This document shows positions 12,685 to 21,358 of a stretch of DNA of 25,782 bases, one piece after another. The position numbers and the translations under genes are program-made. The notes beneath the pieces are model-generated. The model saw nothing but the letters and a program-made list of their open reading frames with translations, had not been told where the DNA came from and did no database searches. Source of the DNA: DAOQAU01 sp035354275 (GTDB lineage Bacteria; Cyanobacteriota; Vampirovibrionia; Gastranaerophilales; Gastranaerophilaceae); assembly GCA_035354275.1 (NCBI GenBank), contig DAOQAU010000019.1, forward strand, positions 1-25,782. The letters are read 5' to 3'. How positions within the stretch are numbered: the stretch's first letter is position 1; each line of letters begins with the position of its first letter.

Positions 12685-13965
12685 ATGAAAAATGCTAAAA
12701 TTAAATCCGTAATTCTTGCAGCAGGCAAAGGCACCAGAATGAAGTCCGATTTGGCAAAAGTTTTGCATAAAATTTTTGATAAATCGCTTTTGGGATATGT
12801 TCTTGATGCTGTCGAAGGTACAAAGTTAATAGATGAATCTTTTGTTATAGTGGGTCATCAGGCAAAAGAAGTTGAAAAATTTGTAAAAAGTAATTACAAA
12901 AAAACTTCCTGCGTGCTTCAAAAACAGCAGCTTGGAACAGGGCATGCGGTTAGCATGGTTTCTTCTGCGTTGGAAAAATTTGACGGTGAAGTTTTGATTT
13001 TATGCGGCGATACGCCTTTGATTACCGCAGATACCTTGAAAAATTTTATTGAATTTCATAAAAATAAAAAATCCGACTTAACGGTTATGAGTGCGGTTTT
13101 TGATAATCCGACAAATTACGGAAGAATCGTTAGAAACGGAGAAAGATTGAGCTCCATTGTTGAAGAAAAAGACGCAAGTCCTGCTCAAAAGAAAATTAAA
13201 GAAATTAATGCAGGAATTTATTGTCTTAACTGGCAGAAGGTTAAAAAAGCTTTTTCTGAATTAAAAAGCAATAACGCTCAGGGAGAATATTACCTCACAG
13301 ATATTATTTCCTGGGGGGGCAAATGTAATTTAAACGTAAACGCTTTTGTTTTGGATGATAACGAGGAAATTTTTGGGATAAATTCAAAATTACACCTTGC
13401 TCAATCCTACAAAATGCTTAACAGAAAAATTGTAAATAAACATATGGAAAACGGGGTTACAATAGTTGACCCTGAAACGACATGGATTTCATCTGATACA
13501 AAAATCGGAGCAGATACTGTGATTTATCCTAATGTTTATATAACAGGAAAAAATAAAATCGGGGGTAGTTGTTCAATAGGGCCTTTTGCTCATATAAGAG
13601 GCGATGTGGAACTTGGTGATAACGTTAAAGTAGGAAATTTTGTCGAAGTGAAAAAGTCTAAAATAGCTTCAAACACAAACGCTTGCCACCTTTCATACAT
13701 CGGCGACAGCAAAATCGGCTCTGACGTTAATGTGGGTGCAGGTACTATTACTGCAAATTACAATCATTTTACAAAAACAAAAAATAAAACAAAAATCAAA
13801 GACGGCGCAAGCATCGGGTCAAACGCGGTTCTGGTAGCACCTGTTGAAATAGGCAAAAAAGCAACGGTAGCGGCGGGAACCGTAGTTACAAAAGATGTTG
13901 AGGCACAGGCTTTGGCTATTGCCCGTGCTCCTATGCGAATAATACAAAATTGGCCTAAAAAATAA
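12685..13965 (+). CDS. glmU: Bifunctional UDP-GlcNAc pyrophosphorylase / glucosamine-1-phosphate N-acetyltransferase
   Basis: A 426-residue enzyme making UDP-N-acetylglucosamine for peptidoglycan and outer-envelope sugars. The N-terminal uridyltransferase domain (~1-225) has the nucleotide-binding motif LAAGKGTRMK (11-20), GTGHAV, LCGDTPLIT and NAGIYC. The C-terminal left-handed beta helix (~245-426) has hexapeptide repeats and the acetyltransferase segment SYIGDSKIGSDVNVGAGT with the NYN motif. It is slightly shorter than many GlmU proteins but both catalytic halves are complete. TAAGGAG precedes the ATG. Confidence 0.95.
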   Translation: MKNAKIKSVILAAGKGTRMKSDLAKVLHKIFDKSLLGYVLDAVEGTKLIDESFVIVGHQAKEVEKFVKSNYKKTSCVLQKQQLGTGHAVSMVSSALEKFDGEVLILCGDTPLITADTLKNFIEFHKNKKSDLTVMSAVFDNPTNYGRIVRNGERLSSIVEEKDASPAQKKIKEINAGIYCLNWQKVKKAFSELKSNNAQGEYYLTDIISWGGKCNLNVNAFVLDDNEEIFGINSKLHLAQSYKMLNRKIVNKHMENGVTIVDPETTWISSDTKIGADTVIYPNVYITGKNKIGGSCSIGPFAHIRGDVELGDNVKVGNFVEVKKSKIASNTNACHLSYIGDSKIGSDVNVGAGTITANYNHFTKTKNKTKIKDGASIGSNAVLVAPVEIGKKATVAAGTVVTKDVEAQALAIARAPMRIIQNWPKK

Positions 13966-14053
13966 AGAATTGTAAAAATACTTATTATAAAAGCATTTTT
14001 TACGATTCAGGGGTTTTATATTACACTAGATTAGTATTTCTTGGGAAAAATTA

Positions 14054-14920
14054 ATGATTAAGCCGATAAGTAAACATTTACCAGCTCATATTATTGACGG
14101 GATAAAGGAATTTTATTCTAAATCACATGTTCGTTCATCTTATTCAAATCCACATGCCATACATGTTAATGACTCAAGTGGTAATGCCGAGGCAAAGAAA
14201 GAAGTAAGTAGTTTTATTAATAAACTCGGTATCAAGAAAAACCCCAAAAAATTTGGACCAGAAGCGTCAATCGGAGTAAAAGAGGATGTTTATTCAAAGT
14301 ACCCTACAAGACTTTTTGGCTTTACAAACGAAATAGGTGCGGCAGTATCTCCTATTATAGGGCCTATAGGGGAAATGTTAACTTACATTCCTGCACTAAC
14401 ATACATATTTATGGATACTGCGGATAAATATAAAAGAGGTGAAGACTTTGATTATAAAAAGAAAAGCCTGAGACAAGGTGCTGAGAGGCTTGCTTTTCAA
14501 ACATTTGCAAGTGTTATTTTGCCCACAGGGCTTGTAAAAACAGTTCAAGCCTTGACAGACAGAACAATTGATTTGAAATTTTTAAAAAATATTAAAACAG
14601 GAATTACTAGGGCGGTAAAACAAAAACCAAAATTGAACAATTTTTTTGAAATGTTTTCAGATTTGTCCTTGAATAATATGCCAAAAGGCACTTTGACTAA
14701 ATTTGCTTTGGGATTTCAAAAAGCACTTAATTATATAACTGTTTTTCCTTTATTTTTTAAAAATAAAGGCCCAAAATCAGGCTTAAGAAATTTTGCTTTG
14801 GTTGTGGTTGGAATAACGGCATTGGCTTCTTCTATAAAAATAATAGATAAATTTACAGAAAAAGTCATTATTCAAAAATGGTTTAATAAAATTTTCCATA
14901 AAAAAGCCACAGCTGAGTAA
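14054..14920 (+). CDS. Hypothetical protein with hydrophobic segments
   Basis: I do not recognise this 288-residue protein. It begins with a polar ~80-residue region (KHLPAHIIDGIKEFYSK), then has hydrophobic stretches at about 94-120 (GAAVSPIIGPIGEMLTYIP), 146-165 and 245-263 (NFALVVVGITALASS), separated by very basic segments. No N-terminal signal peptide is seen. It is most likely peripheral or integral in the inner membrane with a basic cytoplasmic face. GGGAA before the ATG is a weak ribosome-binding site. It stands alone: glmU ends 88 nt upstream and the converging kinase gene ends 5 nt downstream. It could be one of a lineage-specific family. Confidence 0.5.
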   Translation: MIKPISKHLPAHIIDGIKEFYSKSHVRSSYSNPHAIHVNDSSGNAEAKKEVSSFINKLGIKKNPKKFGPEASIGVKEDVYSKYPTRLFGFTNEIGAAVSPIIGPIGEMLTYIPALTYIFMDTADKYKRGEDFDYKKKSLRQGAERLAFQTFASVILPTGLVKTVQALTDRTIDLKFLKNIKTGITRAVKQKPKLNNFFEMFSDLSLNNMPKGTLTKFALGFQKALNYITVFPLFFKNKGPKSGLRNFALVVVGITALASSIKIIDKFTEKVIIQKWFNKIFHKKATAE

Positions 14921-14925
14921 GTTTA

Positions 14926-16203
14926 TTATTTGTATGACGGAATTTTTATGCAAAAGCTTGTGCTGACGTTTTCTTGACTTGTAACAACAATTTCGCCGCC
15001 ATGTGATTTTGCAATCTGTTGCGAAAGGTAAAGCCCCAATCCTGTTCCTATTTTTCTGAATTTTTTGGCGGTTGAATAGTATTTGTTAAAGATTTTGTCT
15101 ATATTTTCCTGAGAAATTCCCTGACCATAATCCGTTATTGTTATTGTTACAAAATCAGGTATGTATCCTATGTTTACGTTGATATCGCTGTTTGAGTTAC
15201 TGTGTGAAATAGCGTTTTGAATCAGATTTTTAATAACTCGCCTTAAGTGCATACTGTCCGCGCTTACGTTAAAATCTCCGTCAACATAATAATTAATTTT
15301 GATTTCAGATTTTTCTGCAATAGGTTGCATTTCTTCTATAACCTGCCATACAAAAGAATTCAGGTAAACATTTTCTCTGTTTAAGTCAACGCCCGTTTCT
15401 TTTATTTTGTAGGTTTCAAGCAGAATTTGGACCAAATCGACAAGCTCCTTGTTGCATGTTTTCATATTGGAAATTGCCTCGTACTGTTTTTCGTTAATTT
15501 CACCGAATTTTCCGTTTATGAGAAAATCCAGAATGTTTGCTTCTGCAACAATCGGCACTTTCAGGTCGTGGGTAAGAGTTGCGACAAAATCCTCCCTTAA
15601 CTGTTCAAGTTCTTTTTGGTTTGTAGTGTCTTTAATTATCAAAACAAAGCGTTTTTTCTTATCATCAAGGTTAAGCTTCATTATGCTTGCCTCAAAACTC
15701 GCAGAATTATTGTTTTTTATAAAAACTTCATCATTATTGAGCTTTTCAAATTTTGTATTTTCGGCAACTTGAAGATAATCAAAAATATTTTTGCTCAAAA
15801 GGTTGTTGCCTTCTTCTTCAAACCAGTTAGCAATTTGCGGGGTCGCGCGAAGAATATTATAATCTTCATCAATAATCAAAATTCCGTCAGAAAGAGAATT
15901 TATAACTGCTTCTAAAAATTTGTTTTGTCTTGTAAGCTCATTTTGATATTCAATAATCATGCTTTCTCTGTCTTTTAGTGTTTCAATCATGCGATTAATG
16001 CTTTCGGAAAGGTTTTGGCAATTGGGATTATCAAGTCTTGCTATTTTAGCACTTAAATTCCCGTACCTGACAGAATTTACCGTATTTGTAACCATACCGA
16101 TATAGTCATTAATTTTTGACCATTTTTTGTTTGTTTTTTTTGTAATGAAAAACAGTGCAATGAAAATTATAATTATAAAGATGTTTATAGCGTACCAGAG
16201 CAT
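14926..16203 (-). CDS. Membrane sensor histidine kinase (PAS-HisKA-HATPase), orphan
   Basis: A 425-residue protein if started at ATG 16203. The alternative TTG six nucleotides upstream abuts GGGAG, whereas the ATG has proper spacing. It has an N-terminal transmembrane helix (~2-22) with almost no periplasmic part, a HAMP-like/coiled segment, a PAS domain (~96-200), HisKA with the phospho-acceptor H212 in TLTHDLKVP, and a catalytic domain with N box around N330, G1 DYGQG at 358 and GTGLGLYL at ~386-393. It probably senses an internal or membrane signal through PAS. No response regulator is adjacent, so the partner is encoded elsewhere. It is divergent from the fliO-like gene, sharing a 65-nt promoter region. 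Confidence 0.9.
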   Translation of the reverse strand: MLWYAINIFIIIIFIALFFITKKTNKKWSKINDYIGMVTNTVNSVRYGNLSAKIARLDNPNCQNLSESINRMIETLKDRESMIIEYQNELTRQNKFLEAVINSLSDGILIIDEDYNILRATPQIANWFEEEGNNLLSKNIFDYLQVAENTKFEKLNNDEVFIKNNNSASFEASIMKLNLDDKKKRFVLIIKDTTNQKELEQLREDFVATLTHDLKVPIVAEANILDFLINGKFGEINEKQYEAISNMKTCNKELVDLVQILLETYKIKETGVDLNRENVYLNSFVWQVIEEMQPIAEKSEIKINYYVDGDFNVSADSMHLRRVIKNLIQNAISHSNSNSDINVNIGYIPDFVTITITDYGQGISQENIDKIFNKYYSTAKKFRKIGTGLGLYLSQQIAKSHGGEIVVTSQENVSTSFCIKIPSYK

Positions 16204-16268
16204 GTACAACTCCCGTGTATTTTGTGATACAATAATTTTATAGCAAATATTTTATTTAAGGAGTTTTA

Positions 16269-16769
16269 ATGAAGAAGTTTTTACTTTTAGCTACAATTCT
16301 TTTGTCCTCAATTCAAATAGTCTTTGCGGAAGTTGAGGCGGTCAGTCCCGAATTAAAAGAGGCACTTAAGGTTTCAGCTAATGAGCCGGGTATGTTTAAG
16401 ATTCTTGGAACACTGCTTTTTGTAGTAGGTTTGATTTATGTGACAGGAGTAATTTATTCAAAATTAAATATTGTCGGTGCAAAAACAGTCCAAGAACAGC
16501 TTAAAAAACACGATTTAAGCAATGTTGTAATACTTTCAACGACCCAGCTCGGTCAAGGAAAAAACCTTCATATAATTGAACTTAATAAAAAAAGAATGTT
16601 AATTGGAGCAACACAAAATTCAATAAATTTAATAAGAATGCTCGATGATGATGAAACGCTTCCCGTTAAAGAAGAAATTTTAGAAAAAAAAGAAAAAACA
16701 CTTAATGATATTCAAAAACAAGTGTCTTCATCGGAAGAATTTGATTTACACAAAAAATATTTGTCATAA
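16269..16769 (+). CDS. FliO-like flagellar export-apparatus protein
   Basis: A 166-residue protein with an N-terminal signal-like segment (1-20, ending IVFA), a short external loop, a transmembrane helix (~43-64), and a cytoplasmic part whose core (NVVILSTTQLGQGKNLHIIE... RMLIGATQNSINLIRML, ~84-125) fits the FliO pattern of a small beta domain with VLS..LG..+.L.++.+....L+G.T...I.L+. A charged tail follows. FliO helps assemble the FliP ring of the flagellar type III exporter. Context is atypical, since fliP, fliQ and fliR are not adjacent. AAGGAG precedes the ATG. A related cytoplasmic fold in another membrane protein cannot be excluded. Confidence 0.65.
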   Translation: MKKFLLLATILLSSIQIVFAEVEAVSPELKEALKVSANEPGMFKILGTLLFVVGLIYVTGVIYSKLNIVGAKTVQEQLKKHDLSNVVILSTTQLGQGKNLHIIELNKKRMLIGATQNSINLIRMLDDDETLPVKEEILEKKEKTLNDIQKQVSSSEEFDLHKKYLS

Positions 16770-16781
16770 GAGGAGCTTAAT

Positions 16782-17648
16782 GTGAGAAAAACCGTAAAAA
16801 TAGCCGATAAAATAATAGGGGATGGACATCCGTGTTTTGTAATAGCAGAAATCGGGATTAACCACAATGGAGATGTTAATTTAGCAAAAAAACTTATTGA
16901 TGTGGCTGTTATGTCCGGATGTGACGCGGTAAAATTTCAAAAAAGAACAGTTGATGTAGTTTATACAAAAGAAGAACTTGCAAAAGAGCGTCAAAGCCCT
17001 TTTGGGGAAACAAACGGGGACTTAAAAAGAGGTTTAGAATTCGGATATGAACAGTATTCAGAAATCAGTAAATATTGCAAGAAAAAGGGAATTATTTGGT
17101 TTGCCTCTTGTTGGGATGAAGAATCAGTCGATTTTATAGAAAAATTTAATCCGCCCTGTTATAAAATTTCGTCTGCAAGCTTAACCGATGATGCCCTGCT
17201 TAAACACACTAAATCAAAGAAAAAACCGATACTGCTTTCCACAGGAATGAGCACTATGGAGCAAATAGAACATGCGGTTCAAGTTTTGGGCAGTGATAAT
17301 TTGGTTATTTATCATTGCACATCAACTTATCCGAGCGACCATGAAGAAATTAATCTTAAGGTGATAAAAACATTTAGAGAAAAATTTGATTGTCCCATAG
17401 GTTTCAGCGGGCATGAAAGGGGCTTGACTCCTTCTATAGTGGCGGTAGCTATGGGTGCAAATTCTGTTGAAAGGCATATAACAATGGACAGAACACTTTG
17501 GGGATCTGACCATGCGGCAAGCTTAGAGCCAAACGGACTTTTCAGAATGGTAAGAGATATAAGACAAGTTCCTATTATGACAGGAGACGGAGTAAAAAAA
17601 GTTTACGAAAGTGAATTGCCTATAATTAAGAAATTGAGAAGAAAATAA
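16782..17648 (+). CDS. NeuB-family nonulosonic acid (sialic-acid-like) synthase without SAF domain
   Basis: A 288-residue enzyme of the family that condenses phosphoenolpyruvate with a six-carbon sugar to make nine-carbon acids. The TIM-barrel NeuB motifs are in place: FVIAEIGINHNGD (19-31), DAVKFQ, KISSASLTD, LLSTGMSTMEQI, YHCTSTYPS, GFSGHERG and ERHITMDRTLWGSDHAASLEP. The last motif resembles sialic-acid 9-phosphate synthases (human NANS type), which fits the phosphatase gene that follows with a 1-nt overlap. It stops where the C-terminal SAF/antifreeze-like domain normally begins, so that domain is absent. The start is GTG at 16782 with AGGAG at 16771-16775; the overlapping ATG hits a stop at once. 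Confidence 0.85.
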   Translation: MRKTVKIADKIIGDGHPCFVIAEIGINHNGDVNLAKKLIDVAVMSGCDAVKFQKRTVDVVYTKEELAKERQSPFGETNGDLKRGLEFGYEQYSEISKYCKKKGIIWFASCWDEESVDFIEKFNPPCYKISSASLTDDALLKHTKSKKKPILLSTGMSTMEQIEHAVQVLGSDNLVIYHCTSTYPSDHEEINLKVIKTFREKFDCPIGFSGHERGLTPSIVAVAMGANSVERHITMDRTLWGSDHAASLEPNGLFRMVRDIRQVPIMTGDGVKKVYESELPIIKKLRRK

Positions 17649-18130
17649 TGAGTTTGAAAATTCCAAAAACAGTTAAGATGGTTATTTCAGATTTCGACGG
17701 TGTTATTACCGACGGTGGAATTTATATTGACCAAAATGCAAACATTTCCAGAAAACTTAATTTTAAAGATATTATGGCTATTTCGCTTTTGAAAAAAGCA
17801 GGAATAGAAGTTGCGTTTATTTCGGGCGAAAAAAATTCTGCTATAGAGCTAATATCTAAAAAATTCAGCCTCAAGGAGGTTCATCAGGGCATAAGAATAA
17901 AAATTGATGTGATAAAATCGATTGTCGAAAGAAACGGCTTAAAACAAAGCGAATTTTTGTACATCGGAGATGATATAAACGATATCGAAAGCCTTAACTA
18001 TTCATCAATAAAAATAACGGTGCCAAACGCCGTTGATGCGGTTAAAAAAGTTAAAGATATACAGGTTACAACCAATTTGGGCGGAAGTGGTGCTTTTAGA
18101 GAGGTTGCAGATTGTCTTTTGTCGGATTAA
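17648..18130 (+). CDS. KdsC-type HAD phosphatase (sugar-acid phosphate phosphatase)
   Basis: A 160-residue, cap-less HAD enzyme of the KDO-8-phosphate / nonulosonate-9-phosphate phosphatase type. HAD motif I is DFDGVITDGG with nucleophile D15 and acid D17, motif II is FISGE (58-61), the motif III lysine is near residue 85, and motif IV is GDDINDIE with D108/D109 and D112. The ATG overlaps the neuB-like stop codon (TAATG), so translation is probably coupled. Together the pair would make a 9-phosphate sugar acid and remove the phosphate. It may equally serve KDO synthesis for lipopolysaccharide; no kdsA or kdsB is in view. The 3' end overlaps the next gene by 19 nt. Confidence 0.85.
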   Translation: MSLKIPKTVKMVISDFDGVITDGGIYIDQNANISRKLNFKDIMAISLLKKAGIEVAFISGEKNSAIELISKKFSLKEVHQGIRIKIDVIKSIVERNGLKQSEFLYIGDDINDIESLNYSSIKITVPNAVDAVKKVKDIQVTTNLGGSGAFREVADCLLSD

Positions 18131-19653
18131 AAAATATTAAAAGAAATATAAAAGAAATTTTTAACGAGATTTTGGAGTTGGACTCAGGGATTGATGAATA
18201 TAAAAAAATGGTTCAAAATCCTTACATTCCTTCTGTTGCCTATGTAAACTGGGCGGTACATTTGGCCGAAGAAGGTAATTTCGCAGAGGCAGAAGAAAAA
18301 CTTGTTTATTCTACTCTTATGGCTCACCAAACACCCGAAGCTTACATTAATCTGGGGCTATTAAAAGCAAAAGATAAAGATTTTAATTCGGCAATGATGT
18401 TTTTTTCAAAAGCTATAAGACTGGATAAAAACAATTCAAAAGCTTACTGTTTCTTAGGAAATGTTCTTACCGAGCTTAATGATTTTAAAGAGGCGGAAAA
18501 ACAGTTTAAGATTGCACAAAAATTAGAGCCGAACAATTCTGATGTCGTCTTGAATTGGGGGCTTTCTTTGGTAAGGCAAAAAAAACCGCTTTTGGCAAGA
18601 GAAAAATTTCAGCAGGCTTGTAAGCTTAATATATCAAACTTTAACGCCCTTTTCTTTTGGGGTTTGGTTGAGCTTGATTTGGAAGAATTAGACAAGGCAA
18701 GGGAAAAATTTAATCTTATAATTTCTGTTATGCCAAACCATAGCGAGGCATATTATTATCTTTCATATATTGATTTTAAAGAAAAAAAATATGACCAAAG
18801 TCTTAAGTCGGCACTAAAATCCCTTGATTTGAATAAGTTTAAAATGGAAACTTACATGATTATTGCGGAAAATTACATGAATCTTAAAGATGAACAAAAA
18901 TCTTTTGAATACTACGAAAAAGGAGAAGTTCAAGCTCAGGTTAATTATCATTTTTATAATTCTTGGGGGCTTTCACTTCAAGGTTTCGGCAAATTCGAAG
19001 AATCTAAAGAAAAATTCTTAAAAGCAATAGAACTTAATGACAAAAATGAATTTGCTTATGCTTATTTGGGAATTTCTTATTATAGAACTTATAACGCAGA
19101 AAAAGCGGTTGAATATTTTGAAAAGACATTGAATCTTAATTTCGAAAACACAGTTGCGTTACAGGAATTAGGGGATATAAATTTTGAGAGAAAAAATTAT
19201 CAAGAAGCTATAAGTTATTTTGAAAAGGTTTTGAAATTGTCTGCAAAAGCTATTGCCAATTATAACAAAATAGCAAATTCGTATTTTCTCGAGAAAAATT
19301 TTGCAAAAGCTAATGAATATTATAAAAAAGCAATAGAATACCAGCCGTTAGAAATCAAGCCTTATATAGACTATTCAAAAGCGTTGGTTGAGCAGGGCGA
19401 TTACAAAGAGGCTTTGCGTAAAATTTCTGCTGCATATAAGCTTAATGACAAAAATATGGATTGTCTGAATATTTTATTTTATGTAAATTACAGGCTTGCC
19501 AAAGAAAACCTTTCTGACTATAATGTAGAAGAAGCAATTAAATTTGCAAAAATAATATCAGACAATTACCCCGATTTGTTTGGCTATGCCAAAGAAAAAG
19601 AGGAATTGGAAGAAATATTAAATAGCAAAAAATCAGAAAGGCAATGCAGGTAA
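18112..19653 (+). CDS. Large TPR-repeat protein
   Basis: A 513-residue protein made almost entirely of TPR units, about 11-12 from residue ~40 to ~480 (for example AYCFLGNVLTELNDFKEAEKQF, FAYAYLGISYYRTYNAEKAVEY, AIANYNKIANSYFLEKNFAKANEY). It has no signal peptide and no visible catalytic domain. The start is TTG at 18112, inside the end of the phosphatase gene, supported by GAGAGG at 18099-18104 with 7-nt spacing. A tight overlap with the sugar-acid genes suggests a shared process, for instance as scaffold or acceptor-binding partner for a glycosyltransferase encoded elsewhere. That role is inference. Confidence 0.85.
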   Translation: MSFVGLKNIKRNIKEIFNEILELDSGIDEYKKMVQNPYIPSVAYVNWAVHLAEEGNFAEAEEKLVYSTLMAHQTPEAYINLGLLKAKDKDFNSAMMFFSKAIRLDKNNSKAYCFLGNVLTELNDFKEAEKQFKIAQKLEPNNSDVVLNWGLSLVRQKKPLLAREKFQQACKLNISNFNALFFWGLVELDLEELDKAREKFNLIISVMPNHSEAYYYLSYIDFKEKKYDQSLKSALKSLDLNKFKMETYMIIAENYMNLKDEQKSFEYYEKGEVQAQVNYHFYNSWGLSLQGFGKFEESKEKFLKAIELNDKNEFAYAYLGISYYRTYNAEKAVEYFEKTLNLNFENTVALQELGDINFERKNYQEAISYFEKVLKLSAKAIANYNKIANSYFLEKNFAKANEYYKKAIEYQPLEIKPYIDYSKALVEQGDYKEALRKISAAYKLNDKNMDCLNILFYVNYRLAKENLSDYNVEEAIKFAKIISDNYPDLFGYAKEKEELEEILNSKKSERQCR

Positions 19654-19671
19654 TCTTGTAAAAGAGCAATT

Positions 19672-20937
19672 ATGAAAAGGATAGTTGTACAAAAATTCGG
19701 CGGTACTTCAGTTGCGGACACAAATAAAATAAAAGAAGTGGCAAAAGCCGTAATAAAAGAAAAAAATTTGGGGAACGATGTTGTAGTAGTTGTTTCTGCA
19801 ATGGGGCATACAACAGATTACCTTGTTAAAATGGCAAAAGAAATTTCAAAAGAACCCTGCGCAAGAGAAATGGATATGCTCCTTTCAACAGGCGAAGGTG
19901 TTTCGATTGCGCTTTTGACAATGGCTATTCAGGCACAAGGTTATGACGCGATAAGTTTTAATGCCTCACAGGTTGGTATAATTACAGAAAAAGTACACCA
20001 AAAAGCAAGAATTGTTGATATAAAAACAGAAAAAATAAAAAGTAAATTAAGCGAAGGCAAAATTGTTGTAATAGCAGGTTTTCAAGGAATTACAACAGAA
20101 GGTGAAATAACTACTCTGGGAAGAGGCGGCTCTGACACTTCTGCGGTTGCTTTGGGTGCGGCACTTAATGCTTCAAGGTGCGATCTTTATACCGATGTAG
20201 AAGGGGTTTATACTGCAGATCCCAGAACGGTTCCTTGTGCAACAAGGTTAAAAACCGTTTCTTATGACGAAATGCTTGAACTTTCAAGAGTCGGTGCAAA
20301 TGTTTTACATCCTCGTTCTGTTGAGACTGCAAAACAGTTTAAGGTACCTCTCAGGGTTCGCAGCACTTTTAAATTAGATAATTTAGGAACTTTAATTACA
20401 GGAGCAAAAGCTATGGAAATGTATCAGCCCGTAACAGGCGTGGCGGCAGATTTATCTCAGGTCAGGATAGTAGTTTGTGAGGTTCCCGATGTTCCGGGTA
20501 ATGCTGCAAAACTTTTTACAAGACTTGCTGCTGAAAATATTTCGGTTGACATGATTATTCAGTCTTATGCAAGAATTGATTTGAATACAAATGATATAGC
20601 TTTTACAATAGACAAGCCGGATCTTGAAAAAACGCTTATAATCCTTGAAAAAGTTAAAGAAGAACTTAAAGCAAAAGCAATTCATATAGACGAAAACATT
20701 GCAAAAGTCTCAATCGTCGGTGCGGGAATGGTGGACAGACCCGGTATTGCAGCCACTATGTTTGAAACTTTAGGGAAGCTTGATGTTAACATTAAGATGA
20801 TTTCTACCAGCGAAATTAAAATAAGCTGCCTTGTGGAGGCACAAGATGCCCAAAAATCCGTAAAAGCTCTGCATGAAGTTTTTGAGCTTGATTGTAATGA
20901 AATCGCCGAAGTCAAAGGCGATCTGCCTGAGGCGTAA
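19672..20937 (+). CDS. lysC: Aspartate kinase (monofunctional, two ACT domains)
   Basis: A 421-residue enzyme phosphorylating aspartate, the first step to lysine, threonine, methionine and diaminopimelate for peptidoglycan. The kinase domain has KFGGTS at 8-13, VVSAMG, LLSTGEGVS, and TTLGRGGSDTSAVALG, the signature for substrate and ATP binding. Two ACT domains follow (~265-345, starting VRIVVCEVPDVPGNAAKLF, and ~345-410, VSIVGAGMVDRPGIAATMF), the usual site of feedback inhibition by lysine or threonine. It lies 18 nt after the TPR gene with only a weak AAAGAG before the ATG, so it may rely partly on readthrough from the upstream genes. Confidence 0.96.
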   Translation: MKRIVVQKFGGTSVADTNKIKEVAKAVIKEKNLGNDVVVVVSAMGHTTDYLVKMAKEISKEPCAREMDMLLSTGEGVSIALLTMAIQAQGYDAISFNASQVGIITEKVHQKARIVDIKTEKIKSKLSEGKIVVIAGFQGITTEGEITTLGRGGSDTSAVALGAALNASRCDLYTDVEGVYTADPRTVPCATRLKTVSYDEMLELSRVGANVLHPRSVETAKQFKVPLRVRSTFKLDNLGTLITGAKAMEMYQPVTGVAADLSQVRIVVCEVPDVPGNAAKLFTRLAAENISVDMIIQSYARIDLNTNDIAFTIDKPDLEKTLIILEKVKEELKAKAIHIDENIAKVSIVGAGMVDRPGIAATMFETLGKLDVNIKMISTSEIKISCLVEAQDAQKSVKALHEVFELDCNEIAEVKGDLPEA

Positions 20938-21117
20938 TTGTTTGAAGGGCTTAAAAGGTGAATAGGTGAAAAGTTTATAAAAGTGACTGATTGAGCAGGG
21001 AACTAAGTGACTAAGAAAATTTATAACTTGCTTTCTTTCCTTCTCGTCCTCTTATCACCTTTCATTTCTCACGATTTACTATTCTCGGTTGTTTTATTAA
21101 ACATTAAATAATTAATT

Positions 21118-21137
21118 ATGTAAACAAATTGTTACAT
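21118..21137. promoter_or_regulatory. Dyad ATGTAAACAA/TTGTTACAT, possible operator
   Basis: A 9-bp dyad with one bulged base in the lysC-infA intergenic region, centred at 21128. The form suits a dimeric regulator, but an AT-rich chance palindrome is equally possible. Confidence 0.25.
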
Positions 21138-21214
21138 AGCGGCTTGAAAGTGTTTATTTGATTTAAAAATTCCAGCTTGCTCATAGTCTGTTTGTGTTGC
21201 ATTTATAAAAAAAC

Positions 21215-21260
21215 AACCGCCTCCTGCGGTTCTATTTACTATTTACTATTTACTATTTAC
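21215..21260. repeat. Short hairpin followed by four perfect TATTTAC heptanucleotides
   Basis: A 6-bp hairpin AACCGC/GCGGTT (21215-21231) followed by four perfect tandem TATTTAC units (21233-21260). These are the same 7-nt unit as in the right arm of the rimP-nusA hairpin, but no matching left arm is nearby. Earlier in the same 421-nt gap, 20956-21087 has scattered GGTGAATA, TCACC and TTTACTATTC motifs that look like a decayed copy of the same family. Apart from these and the dyad at 21118, I see nothing else in 20938-21300. Confidence 0.65.
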
Positions 21261-21358
21261 TGCCGTTTCCCCCTTGCTTTCAGATTTTTACCATGTATGA
21301 TTGATTATGCACTAGTATTTTTGAAATATGAGCAAGTTTAAAAAACAAAGAGGAATTT

